A stretch of 12,480 nucleotides of DNA, from positions 1-12,480 of the forward strand of contig CAYQJO010000121.1 in the NCBI GenBank assembly GCA_964417785.1. Reading direction: 5' to 3'. Source of the stretch: DAOTUL01 sp034437435. GTDB taxonomy: Bacteria > Chloroflexota > Anaerolineae > Aggregatilineales > Phototrophicaceae. Each line of letters begins with the position of its first letter. Position 1 is the stretch's first letter. The position numbers were made by a program, and so were the translations under genes. Positions 5,765 through 12,472 of this stretch are shown here, piece after piece. The notes under the pieces were generated by a model. The model did not search any database. It saw only the letters and a program-made list of their open reading frames with translations, and had not been told where the DNA came from.

Positions 5765-7089
5765 AGTTTTTTTCCCAGCGTAACGGTGTCAATCTGGTCG
5801 AGTGTGTAGGTCTGTTCATCGATGTGCAGTACGCCGCTGGCGTCCACCTGCATATCGGCGAAGACCTGGCGCATGGCGATGTTGTAACCGCGCTGGCGCA
5901 GCCGGTTGGCCCACTGGATCGCCTGATTCAGGGCGTTGGGGTCCGCCGCCAGCGTGTATACCGGCTGTTCAGCTTCAGCAGAAATGTGCGGTTCCAGCCG
6001 ATCAACATAATAGGCGAAACCGACTGCTGGAGTCGCCTGGGTACCGCCTATCAAGCGGGTCAGGTCGTTGTAGCGCCCACCCCCGGCGACGACTGTGCCA
6101 TCGTCCAACCGGAGTTCAAACACCATGCCGGTGTAATAATCCCACACGCGCACGAGGTCCGGCTGGATGGTGATGCGGTCGTCAGGAAGATCGTAAGCGT
6201 CGAGCAGGGCGATGGTGGCCTGCCAGCTATCGACGATACCAGTGGCACTCTCATCCGGAATCATCCGGCGGATGGCGTCAAAGGCGGTTTCTGGTGTGCC
6301 TTCGATGTCGATCCACTGACGCAGGAAGCCCATTGCGGCATCGATCTGGTCGCGCTGGGCGATCTGCTGACGCTTATCCAGCAGACGGCGGGCGATGTCC
6401 TGACGGCTGCGTCCGCCCATCGTGCCGCCCAGCGGACCGGTATCCAGCATCGTATCGATGACGGGCAGCGGATCGCCCTGATTGGCTGTTTGCGCACGCC
6501 GGGGTAGATAACGCTCTAATGCCTGGGTCAGCGCGTCGATTCCGGCTTCGCCATCCAGCAGCAGACCGCGCCGGTTGAGAATGAAGCGCTCGGTGCGGCT
6601 GTCCAGACTGAACTGGCCTAACAAATGGCGCGTCAAACCGACATGACCGATAATCAGCTTCCAATCGGTAATGTTCAGACGGACAAGCCCCTGAACGGCC
6701 ATGCTGATAATCTCGGCGTCGGCTGCGGGACCGTCACTGCCGATCAACTCAGCACCGGCGCTGAAGTGCTGGTATTGGCCGCCATTATCCTCGAAGATTG
6801 GACCGTTGAACTGCCAGCGAACGGTATCCTGCCGGTTCTGCTGGTTATACAGATGGGCGGCGGCGGCGGTGAACTCTGGTCGCAGCGCCAGATTGTGGCC
6901 TCGGTGTTCAAAGGTGAACAGCTTTTCGGCGATCATGTCACCGGCTTTAGCCAGAAACAGGTCGGCATCTTCAATGATGGGAGTCTCAACCCGCTGGTAG
7001 CCATAACGGCGCATATGGTCGGCCAGGCCAGCCGCAATCAGGCGTATACTGGGGCCTTGTGGTTTGATACGATTTGGGAAGTTTTGCAC
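5761..7089 (-). CDS. hisZ: ATP phosphoribosyltransferase regulatory subunit HisZ (HisS paralogue)
   Basis: 442 residues with a class II aminoacyl-tRNA synthetase fold. It shares LALRPEFT (67-74), DYYTGMVFEL (317-326) and GGGRY (336-340) with HisS. It lacks the KGTRD start motif, and motif 2, where HisS has FRYERPQ...GRYR, reads FEDNGGQYQ (99-107), losing the ATP-binding Arg. It therefore should not charge tRNA and fits HisZ, the regulatory partner of HisG. The YYTG form is also HisZ-like. It is longer than many HisZ because a reduced C-terminal domain (about 375-442) remains. Start is GTG with AAGGA (7096-7100) six bases away. A run of seven A lies next to the 3' end. Its stop overlaps the hisG start, the usual hisZ-hisG order. 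HisS proper was considered and judged unlikely. Confidence 0.88.
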   Translation of the reverse strand: MQNFPNRIKPQGPSIRLIAAGLADHMRRYGYQRVETPIIEDADLFLAKAGDMIAEKLFTFEHRGHNLALRPEFTAAAAHLYNQQNRQDTVRWQFNGPIFEDNGGQYQHFSAGAELIGSDGPAADAEIISMAVQGLVRLNITDWKLIIGHVGLTRHLLGQFSLDSRTERFILNRRGLLLDGEAGIDALTQALERYLPRRAQTANQGDPLPVIDTMLDTGPLGGTMGGRSRQDIARRLLDKRQQIAQRDQIDAAMGFLRQWIDIEGTPETAFDAIRRMIPDESATGIVDSWQATIALLDAYDLPDDRITIQPDLVRVWDYYTGMVFELRLDDGTVVAGGGRYNDLTRLIGGTQATPAVGFAYYVDRLEPHISAEAEQPVYTLAADPNALNQAIQWANRLRQRGYNIAMRQVFADMQVDASGVLHIDEQTYTLDQIDTVTLGKKL

Positions 7090-7095
7090 GCTTGA

Positions 7096-7100
7096 TCCTT
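7096..7100 (-). promoter_or_regulatory. Shine-Dalgarno AAGGA supporting the hisZ GTG start
   Basis: On the minus strand AAGGA is followed by six bases and then the GTG at 7089. This is good spacing and supports a GTG start rather than an internal ATG. Confidence 0.6.
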
Positions 7101-7115
7101 TTTTTCGTCCCCAAC

Positions 7116-7143
7116 ATCATAGCGGGAATCAAATAGAAGGCAA
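7116..7143 (-). promoter_or_regulatory. Probable sigma-70-type promoter for hisZG
   Basis: Minus strand: -35 TTGCCT (7138-7143), 16-base spacer, -10 TATGAT (7116-7121), then about 26 bases to the GTG. The boxes match the consensus in 4/6 and 5/6 positions. The -35 overlaps the Shine-Dalgarno region of the divergent gene at 7148. Identified by eye only. Confidence 0.5.
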
Positions 7144-7147
7144 GGGC

Positions 7148-7540
7148 ATGGGCGCTCAATTAGATTGGTTCGACGAAAGTATTCTGATTTGTCGCTTAAA
7201 GGGCGCTTTTGATTACGAGACTTATGGGGTGCTGGAAGGGCAGTTGCCGCCCATGATCGCATCGGCTGATGATCGGGTGGACCTGATTCTGTATCTGACG
7301 CGAGGAGCAGCACTGCCGCGTGCGCCATTGCGGGAGGCAGCGATTTTGCTCAATATACTGCCGCAGAATGCCGGTGTTGTGGTCGGTGTTGCTGAGTCAC
7401 TGTGGTTGTCCAATTGGGTTTCGGTAGGGCTGGCATCAATAGCGCTGCGCGGCCAAACACGTCTTTTTGCGGCTCGCACGGTACTCGACGCGGTGGAACG
7501 GATCACACGTTGCCGCGCCAGATTCCCGTCAGGCGGTTGA
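7148..7540 (+). CDS. Hypothetical protein, possibly STAS/SpoIIAA-like, 130 aa
   Basis: The ATG at 7148 is chosen because AAGG (7137-7140) lies 7 bases upstream; an in-frame ATG at 7064 would run into the hisZ gene and its promoter. The 130-residue soluble protein begins with a strand-like ILICRLKGAFDYETYGVL (12-29), continues with an acidic turn and hydrophobic strand (DDRVDLILYL, 41-50), then VVVGVAES (77-84) and a final helix. This strand-helix rhythm resembles SpoIIAA-like/STAS proteins that bind partners or anti-sigma factors, but I see no clear phosphorylatable Ser motif, so the resemblance is weak. It is divergent from hisZ (58 bases between starts) and convergent with the potassium channel, overlapping its 3' end by 38 bases. 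Function unknown; partner genes are not evident. Confidence 0.7.
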   Translation: MGAQLDWFDESILICRLKGAFDYETYGVLEGQLPPMIASADDRVDLILYLTRGAALPRAPLREAAILLNILPQNAGVVVGVAESLWLSNWVSVGLASIALRGQTRLFAARTVLDAVERITRCRARFPSGG

Positions 7541-9496
7541 CATCGCGGCGTAAGGTGCGCGGTCGGCGGCTCTGTCCGCCATGTGCCACCAGCCGCAGGT
7601 CATCGGAACGGTCCATCGGCATAATAACGATCAACACCTGGCCGATAGCGATCTGATGAGTTGGCGGTGGTGCGTAGATGAAGCGGCCTTCGTCAATGCG
7701 GATACCCACGACCGCTGCATGGTAATCCTGATCCAGGTGGAGTTCGCCCAGAGACTTGCCAATCCAGGGGGTGTTGTCCTGCATGTAGAGTTCAGTGGTT
7801 TCGATTCCTGCGTCGTGATTGTAAAGGACATACTGAAGAAAATCGCTGACGGCTGGTTGGGTGGTCGCCAGCAGGACCAGTTGCGCCGCGATGCGGAACG
7901 GGCTGACGACACGGTCGGCACCGGCACGGCGCAGCTTGGGTACCATCTCGTCCTCGTTGGCGGTGGCGACGATGAGAATATCCCGGTTGANNNNNNNNNN
8001 NNNNNNNNNNNNNNNNNNNNNNNNNNNNNNNNNNNNNNNNNNNNNNNNNNNNNNNNNNNNNNNNNNNNNNNNNNNNNNNNNNNNNNNNNNTCTTCCAGCG
8101 ATCCCTGCACCACGCGAAAGCCACGTTCCAGCATTCTCTGGATCAATGCGCTGTCGTCGCTGACAACGACAAATGGCTGGTCCGGGTTGAGATGCTTCAA
8201 GGCGCTATCCAACACCTGCCCGGACCCGCAGATCAGGTAATGGCGCTGCATTTGCTGGATGGTCTCTTCCGAACTTGCCAGCGAATACTGCTCAGAGCCG
8301 ATGCGCGGTGTATGGGCCAGTGGCAAACGCTGCCAGTTCGGGGCTGCCGGTGTGCTGGTACGGCTGGCACAGCATTCGCGTTTAAGCGCCGGGATGGATG
8401 CGCCTGGCGTAATAGCCAGCAGCACCTCATCTTCACTCAGCACATATGAGTCGTCCGGTGTGTAGACATAGGTGCCGTCGGCATGCCGAATTCCGATGAT
8501 GCCCGTACCGAAACGGTCACGGAGTTGCAGGCTGCCCAGCGTGACTCCGTTCCAGGGCGATTGGTCGTCCAGGTAAATCTGGACGATTTGTTCGCTGGCC
8601 CGCTGCTCGAACATAATGCTGCTGAAGAAGGCGTTGACCGCTGGCGGCAGGGTGGCGTTGTTGAGAAACTGCCCGGCAGTATCGTAAGGGTTGATGACGT
8701 TGTTGGCACCCACGCGGGTCATCTTGATGCCCAGATCAGCGTGATTGGTGGCAGTGATATAGACGTTGGGGTTGCGGCTGCGGGCGGTCAGCACGGTGAG
8801 CAGTGTTTCCGTGTCGTTTTCTAACATAACCATCATGGCGCGGGCATGGGCCAGTCCGGCGCGGCGCAGGGTCACAGCATCGCTGGGGTCATCGTTGATG
8901 ACCAACATGCGGTTACGCTCCATCTCGCTGGCATATTCGGTGTTCTGGGTGATGACAACCACCTCATAGAGTATTGTTTCGGAAGGATGGCGTAATTGAT
9001 AGTAAATGAGTGCCAGTCGCCGGAACGGTGCGCGGCCAAAGATGCGCTCGACCCGCGCTTCCAGGGCTTCTTGCTGGTGTGTGCGGCGGATTTCGGCACG
9101 TCGCAGCAGATAGCGCACCGTCCGGTTGACCAGTTCACCTTCGCCAGCGATGACATAATGATTGCGCAGCAGTTGGATTTTGGCCTCGTTGCGGCGTCGC
9201 TGGCGCAACTGGCGCATGTTCGGGCTGATGAAGAACTCGATGCCAGCCTGTGCGGCCAATGCGACAGCCCCGATGCCCAGAAATACCAGCGCGATGGTGA
9301 AGACCCGGCCGGCGGTGGTGGTCGGGACCAGGTCGCCGTAGCCGATGGTCCCCAGGGTGATGATGGTCAGCCAGATGGCATCTCCCATCGACAGGTCTTC
9401 CAGAATCATGTAGCCCAAGGTCCCAACGGGGAAGATGATCGCGAGAAAAATGAGCGAGTAGCGTATCTGGCGTTGGGTCTGTGTCAGTGAATCCAT
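7503..9496 (-). CDS. Two-TM potassium channel with tandem RCK (TrkA) domains, split by gap
   Basis: Start ATG at 9496 with AGGTGG (9505-9510) eight bases upstream. An in-frame ATG at 9571 would reach into the punA start. Domains: TM1 (about 13-31), pore helix and selectivity filter TIGYGD (50-55), TM2 (64-90), RCK1 nucleotide-binding part (113-290, HYVIAGEGE), TrkA-C (303-363), RCK2 (from 419, HYLICGSGQ; VVVSDD), then the gap and, after it, DILIVATANEDEMVPKLRRAGA and a second TrkA-C (GIETTELYMQD...). The product is about 660 residues, a ligand-gated K+ channel of the MthK/GsuK type with two RCK units per chain, in the cytoplasmic membrane. RCK1 carries an insertion of about 45 residues (132-177) between its first helix and second strand, and neither unit has the full GxGxxG. 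The frame after the gap differs from that before it, because 100 N is not the true length. Confidence 0.9.
7991..8090. other. Assembly gap of exactly 100 N inside the channel's second RCK domain
   Basis: Two bases of a codon precede the gap on the minus strand and two bases complete a codon after it (AAC at 7988-7986 is the next full codon). One intact gene therefore requires a gap length of 2 modulo 3, whereas 100 is 1 modulo 3. The missing Rossmann-fold piece is normally 33-37 residues, so a real length of about 101-110 bases is likely. Reading straight through the N-run gives a false C-terminus. Confidence 0.97.
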
Positions 9497-9504
9497 GCAC
9501 GATG

Positions 9505-9510
9505 CCACCT
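9505..9510 (-). promoter_or_regulatory. Shine-Dalgarno AGGTGG deciding the channel start
   Basis: AGGTGG on the minus strand, eight bases before the ATG at 9496. It favours this start over the upstream in-frame ATGs at 9529 and 9571. Confidence 0.6.
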
Positions 9511-9533
9511 GATGGTTGTGTCTTATCATCGTG

Positions 9534-9564
9534 TATAATAGCCGGATGATGCGAACGGAGGCAA
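9534..9564. promoter_or_regulatory. Overlapping divergent promoters for punA (+) and the channel (-)
   Basis: TATAATA at 9534-9540 reads as -10 TATAAT on the plus strand (9534-9539), about 34 bases before the punA start, and as -10 TATTAT on the minus strand (9535-9540). For the minus strand a -35 TTGCCT lies at 9559-9564 with an 18-base spacer. No convincing plus-strand -35 is seen. Both polymerases could not occupy the site at once, so mutual exclusion is plausible. The minus -35 overlaps the punA Shine-Dalgarno GGAGG (9557-9561). Confidence 0.45.
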
Positions 9565-9572
9565 GAGACACG

Positions 9573-10394
9573 ATGGACTATCATGCAGCGGTCAAAGAAA
9601 TCAAAGCACGGATCACGCTGGAACCGGCTTTCGGTCTGGTTCTCGGTTCCGGCCTGGGCAAACTGGCTGACACACTCGAAGACCGGGTCGTGATTCCATA
9701 TGCAGAAATTCCCGGTTGGCCGCAATCCACCGTTGAAGGCCACGAGGGCAATCTGGTTGTCGGCAAACTGGAAGGCAAGGCAGTTATCGCGCAGCAGGGG
9801 CGGGCGCATTTCTACGAAGGCTATACGCCAGCGCAGGTCACGTTCCCGGTGCGGGTGATGAAGCTGCTCGGTGCGCATACACTTATTCTGACGAACGCTG
9901 CCGGTGGTCTGAACACAGATTACCGTGTCGGTGAACTGATGATGCTGAACGACCACATCTTTCTGCCGGGAATGATCGGCAACAACCCGTTGATGGGGCC
10001 AAATGATCCGGCATTTGGGCCGCGTTTCCCCAGCCTGACGCGGGCGTATGACCGTGATTTGCGGCGGCTGGCGGTGCGGATTGCTGAAGAGAACGACATT
10101 TTGCTTCATGCTGGTGTGTATGTGTGTCTCTCCGGCCCAACCTACGAGACACCGGCGGAAATTCGTATGCTGCGTACCCTCGGCGGTGATGCAGTGGGCA
10201 TGTCCACTGCGCATGAGGTGGTCGTGGCGCGGCATGCCGGAATGCGCGTGTTCGCCTGCTCCGGCATCACCAATGTCGCCATTGACTCACCCGACACCGA
10301 TGTCGAAACCAATCACGAAGAGGTGATCGAAGCTGGCAAAACGATTGTGCCGAAACTGACCACGATCCTGAAGGGGATGTTGAAAGCGCTATGA
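9573..10394 (+). CDS. punA: Purine nucleoside phosphorylase, trimeric (PNP/MTAP) type
   Basis: 273 residues. Cleaves purine (deoxy)nucleosides with phosphate to free base and (deoxy)ribose-1-phosphate; cytosolic purine salvage. Motifs: VLGSGLGKL (phosphate loop, Ser26), QGRAHFYEGY (75-84, Arg77 and His79), LTNAAGGLN (106-114), GPTYETPAE (188-196, Glu192), VGMST (208-212) and the SGITN base-recognition loop with Asn234. The Glu192/Asn234 pair (human Glu201/Asn243) predicts preference for guanosine and inosine. His248 in TNHEEV matches human His257. The length is usual for the family. Start 9573 has GGAGG at 9557-9561, eleven bases away; the more upstream in-frame ATGs lie at or before the predicted transcription start. 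The stop overlaps the next gene (ATGA), an unusual partner for a salvage enzyme. Confidence 0.95.
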   Translation: MDYHAAVKEIKARITLEPAFGLVLGSGLGKLADTLEDRVVIPYAEIPGWPQSTVEGHEGNLVVGKLEGKAVIAQQGRAHFYEGYTPAQVTFPVRVMKLLGAHTLILTNAAGGLNTDYRVGELMMLNDHIFLPGMIGNNPLMGPNDPAFGPRFPSLTRAYDRDLRRLAVRIAEENDILLHAGVYVCLSGPTYETPAEIRMLRTLGGDAVGMSTAHEVVVARHAGMRVFACSGITNVAIDSPDTDVETNHEEVIEAGKTIVPKLTTILKGMLKAL

Positions 10395-11194
10395 CGTCGC
10401 TGGTGTTCCTGGTCGAGCAAACGGCACCGGGCCTGTATATCTTCCTGGCGATTGCGCTGGTGGTCACCTGGCGGCGCTGGGTGAACGCCCGCCGTGCCTA
10501 TCGCTCCACCCACTTTGAACTTGAGCGCGAAGTCACCCGCTATCGTCTCGGCGGTACGTTCACGTCGCTGGTCTTGCTGGCGGAAGCGGGCATGATCGTG
10601 TTCGGTATGCAGCAGATTGTCGCGCCGACCATCCGTGACGACCGTGAGATTATGGGGGCAGTGGAGGAGATGGCACCAGAGATTTTTGATGACGGCAATT
10701 TCGTCACACCGACACGCCCCCCGCCGGCAAGTGGCCCGGTTGTAGATGCCAGCGGATTCGAGTTCGATGATGGGCAGGAAGTCCAGATTTTCCAGACCCC
10801 GGTGCCAACAGCTACGCCAGTCGGTACCATCGAACCGAATTACCCGGAAGTCAGCGGGTGTGATACGCCCAATGCGTTCCTTCAGATTCCGGCGAACGGC
10901 ATGGTGGTGTTCCAACCGATTCGGGTGGTCGGCAGCGCTTTTGTCGAGAACTTCTCATCGTGGAAGGTCGAATTGAAAGGTTCGGGGACATTCGACCAGT
11001 TCGCCGTCATCGACGAGGGGACCGTACCGCAAACCGAAATCGGCACGTTGACGCAGTTCAACCCGGCCTGGGAACCGGGACTTTATGAGTTCCGACTCAT
11101 GGTGTTTGATACCACGACGGCCCTTAAAGCGTCGTGTCGGATTACCATTCGTATCAGTGAACCGATCCCGACCCCGACTCCGCTGGGGGAGTAA
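10391..11194 (+). CDS. Membrane-anchored extracytoplasmic protein with C-terminal beta domain
   Basis: 267 residues. Two hydrophobic helices (about 14-30 and 54-78) are joined by a basic cytoplasmic loop (RRWVNARRAYRS), followed by an acidic, Pro/Thr-rich linker (about 82-150, with TPTRPPP and TPVPTATPVG) and a compact beta-rich domain (157-256). That domain reads ANGMVVFQPIRVVGSAFVENFSSW ... WEPGLYEFRLMVFD in outline, like the 'GtA..F..y.v..g' and 'pGlYtlRL.V.D' Ig-like repeats of Chloroflexota surface proteins. Two cysteines, 157 and 249, bracket the domain and could form a disulfide. The protein ends in PTPTPLGE. The ATG overlaps the punA stop. Role unknown: a surface or sensor protein is inferred from topology only, and its link to purine salvage is unexplained. 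Confidence 0.82.
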   Translation: MTSLVFLVEQTAPGLYIFLAIALVVTWRRWVNARRAYRSTHFELEREVTRYRLGGTFTSLVLLAEAGMIVFGMQQIVAPTIRDDREIMGAVEEMAPEIFDDGNFVTPTRPPPASGPVVDASGFEFDDGQEVQIFQTPVPTATPVGTIEPNYPEVSGCDTPNAFLQIPANGMVVFQPIRVVGSAFVENFSSWKVELKGSGTFDQFAVIDEGTVPQTEIGTLTQFNPAWEPGLYEFRLMVFDTTTALKASCRITIRISEPIPTPTPLGE

Positions 11195-11202
11195 GTTTTA
11201 GA

Positions 11203-11214
11203 AGTTTGTAAACT
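11203..11214. repeat. Short dyad AGTTT-GT-AAACT upstream of the peptidase gene
   Basis: Five-base inverted arms around two bases, lying just before the putative promoter. Too short to be a terminator and without a T-run; it could be an operator half-site or chance. Confidence 0.25.
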
Positions 11215-11216
11215 CT

Positions 11217-11246
11217 GTTACATTTCTTATGGAACGCCCGTATAGT
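11217..11246 (+). promoter_or_regulatory. Possible promoter for the zinc peptidase gene
   Basis: -10 TATAGT (11241-11246) and -35 GTTACA (11217-11222) with an 18-base spacer in the 87-base AT-richer gap after the membrane-anchored protein. The boxes match the consensus in 5/6 and 4/6 positions. It would leave a leader of about 30 bases carrying AGAGGGG. Confidence 0.4.
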
Positions 11247-11281
11247 AGGATATATCGTTCCTGAGAGGGGTGTTTGAAGCG

Positions 11282-11974
11282 ATGTTTCTATTTGACTCTG
11301 CATACTTCTGGATGGTGTTGATTCCCAGCATTGTCCTTTCGATGGGCGCACAGTTATTCGTGAGCGCTGCCTATGGCAAATGGGGAAAAACCCGCAACAG
11401 TCTGGGCCTGACCGGAGCGCAGGTCGGTGAGCAAATCCGGCGTTCGGCGGGGCTGACCGGTGTTGGCTTTGAGGGTGTCGGCGGCCAGTTGAGCGACCAT
11501 TTCGACCCGGCCAGCAATGTCGTGCGCATGTCGGAATCAGTGGCGACCAAACCGTCAGTCGCGGCGATGGCGATCATCGCGCATGAGTTGGGCCACGCAC
11601 AGCAGTACCAGGAGCAGTCAATTTTGATTGGAATGCGCAGTTTCCTGGTGCCAGCCATGCGCTTCAGCCCGATGGCGGCCTATGGTCTGATCTTCGCCGG
11701 TCTGATTTTCAATGTGACCGGTCTGGCCTGGATCGGTGTGGGTTTCTTCGGTGTAGTGGTGTTGTTCATGCTGTTGACACTGCCGGTCGAGTTCGACGCC
11801 AGCCGCCGCGGCCTGAAGTTACTGCGTGAGAGCGGTCTGTCGATTGGCGGGCAGGATATGGCGGGCGCACGGCAAATGCTGACTGCGGCAGCCCTGACTT
11901 ATGTAGCCTCGTTCGTCACTGCGCTATTGACTTTGTTGTATTACATCAGCCTGATTCAACGTAGCTCGCGCTAG
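11282..11974 (+). CDS. Membrane zinc metallopeptidase, YugP type
   Basis: 230 residues from the ATG at 11282 (AGAGGGG at 11264-11270 lies 11 bases upstream; the in-frame GTG at 11270 overlaps that site and is rejected). It matches the YugP-like neutral zinc metallopeptidase family: an N-terminal membrane helix (about 8-24), the motif SDHFDPASNVVRMSE (71-85), the catalytic AHELGHAQQY (100-109, HExxH with His101, Glu102, His105), two further hydrophobic helices (131-147, 150-168), the downstream LPVEFDASRR (167-176) with Glu170 as likely third zinc ligand, and a last helix (203-225). An integral inner-membrane protease is predicted; substrates of this family are poorly known. It has its own promoter and terminator, so it is probably monocistronic. 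Confidence 0.92.
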   Translation: MFLFDSAYFWMVLIPSIVLSMGAQLFVSAAYGKWGKTRNSLGLTGAQVGEQIRRSAGLTGVGFEGVGGQLSDHFDPASNVVRMSESVATKPSVAAMAIIAHELGHAQQYQEQSILIGMRSFLVPAMRFSPMAAYGLIFAGLIFNVTGLAWIGVGFFGVVVLFMLLTLPVEFDASRRGLKLLRESGLSIGGQDMAGARQMLTAAALTYVASFVTALLTLLYYISLIQRSSR

Positions 11975-11980
11975 CTCGCG
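11962..11980 (+). repeat. Tandem 9-base duplication TAGCTCGCG at the peptidase stop
   Basis: TAGCTCGCG occurs at 11962-11970 and 11972-11980, one base apart. The peptidase stop TAG (11972-11974) is the first codon of the second copy, so the duplication sets the C-terminus (Ser-Ser-Arg). Confidence 0.6.
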
Positions 11981-11988
11981 TTGGTATG

Positions 11989-12023
11989 CGCCCGGTCGCT
12001 CTGGCCGGGCGTGGTTCATTTTT
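11989..12023 (+). terminator. Intrinsic terminator after the peptidase gene
   Basis: Perfect 7-bp GC stem CGCCCGG (11989-11995) / CCGGGCG (12005-12011) with a nine-base loop, followed after a few bases by TTCATTTTT (12015-12023). It serves the plus strand. On the minus strand the hairpin follows the receiver gene stop, but no T-run comes after it, so it is weaker there. Confidence 0.7.
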
Positions 12024-12381
12024 CGGACAAGAAGTAGGTGACTGTGTTCAGGAGTTCGTTCTTGCTGACGGGTTTCGCCAGATAACCATCGCAGCCGGCT
12101 TCGAGGAAGCGCTCGCGGTCGCCGAACATCGCGTTCGCGGTCAGCGCAATGACCGGGATGTGGCGTAATGTGGGGTCTGCCTTCAGGCGATTGGTCACTT
12201 CCATACCGTCGATGTCGGGCAGGTTGATGTCCATCAAAATCAGGTCGGGTTGTTCACGGGCGGCCACCTCAAGCCCACTGGTGCCATCCATCGCTTCTAA
12301 CATGTCATATCCACCCACCCGCAGCATCTTGCGAACCAGACGCATATTTTGTGGATTGTCTTCCACATAGAGAATTTTCAT
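12016..12381 (-). CDS. Single-domain response regulator (CheY/DivK-like receiver)
   Basis: 121 residues, exactly one receiver domain with no output domain. The phosphorylation pocket is complete: Glu7-Asp8 (YVEDN), phospho-acceptor Asp51 (ILMDINLP), Thr81 (ALTAN) and Lys103 (LAKPV). Such proteins pass a phosphoryl group within a relay or act by binding partners, in the cytosol. The sequence (YVEDNPQNMRLVRKML) is close to the DivK-like and hybrid-kinase-type receivers rather than to chemotaxis CheY. Start ATG at 12381 has AGGAAAG about ten bases upstream. No kinase is visible in the window; one might lie beyond the right edge or elsewhere. It is convergent with the peptidase gene. Confidence 0.95.
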   Translation of the reverse strand: MKILYVEDNPQNMRLVRKMLRVGGYDMLEAMDGTSGLEVAAREQPDLILMDINLPDIDGMEVTNRLKADPTLRHIPVIALTANAMFGDRERFLEAGCDGYLAKPVSKNELLNTVTYFLSEK

Positions 12382-12424
12382 TTTTTGAGGCTTTCCTGTC
12401 AGCGCGTATGCCCACTTCTAAATT

Positions 12425-12472
12425 ATTATGTATTTTTTGTTTTATTTCAACCTTTCGTAAATGTTTCGTCAA
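12425..12472 (-). promoter_or_regulatory. AT-rich promoter region of the receiver gene
   Basis: The last 60 bases are markedly AT-rich compared with the rest. Minus strand candidates: -35 TTGACG (12467-12472) or TTGAAA (12445-12450), and -10 CATAAT (12425-12430). No pair has ideal spacing (14 bases for TTGAAA/CATAAT), so the exact promoter is uncertain, but no gene is seen here. Confidence 0.35.

Noticed and set aside
5824..6507. Plus-strand frame within hisZ
   Set aside because: Antisense shadow of hisZ; no start signal or domain.
5761..7089. Histidyl-tRNA synthetase (HisS)
   Set aside because: Motif 2 Arg and the N-terminal KGTRD motif are missing, and the gene is fused by ATGA to hisG.
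7631..9571. A single 646-codon reading frame running straight through the N-run
   Set aside because: After the gap it is out of frame (low-complexity Ser/Pro/Arg text), while the -strand frame ending at 7503 gives a clear RCK C-terminus. The upstream ATG at 9571 also collides with punA signals.
9135..10235. 366-codon minus-strand frame spanning the channel start and punA
   Set aside because: It crosses the divergent promoter region and is antisense to punA, and its 3' part is an out-of-frame version of the channel.
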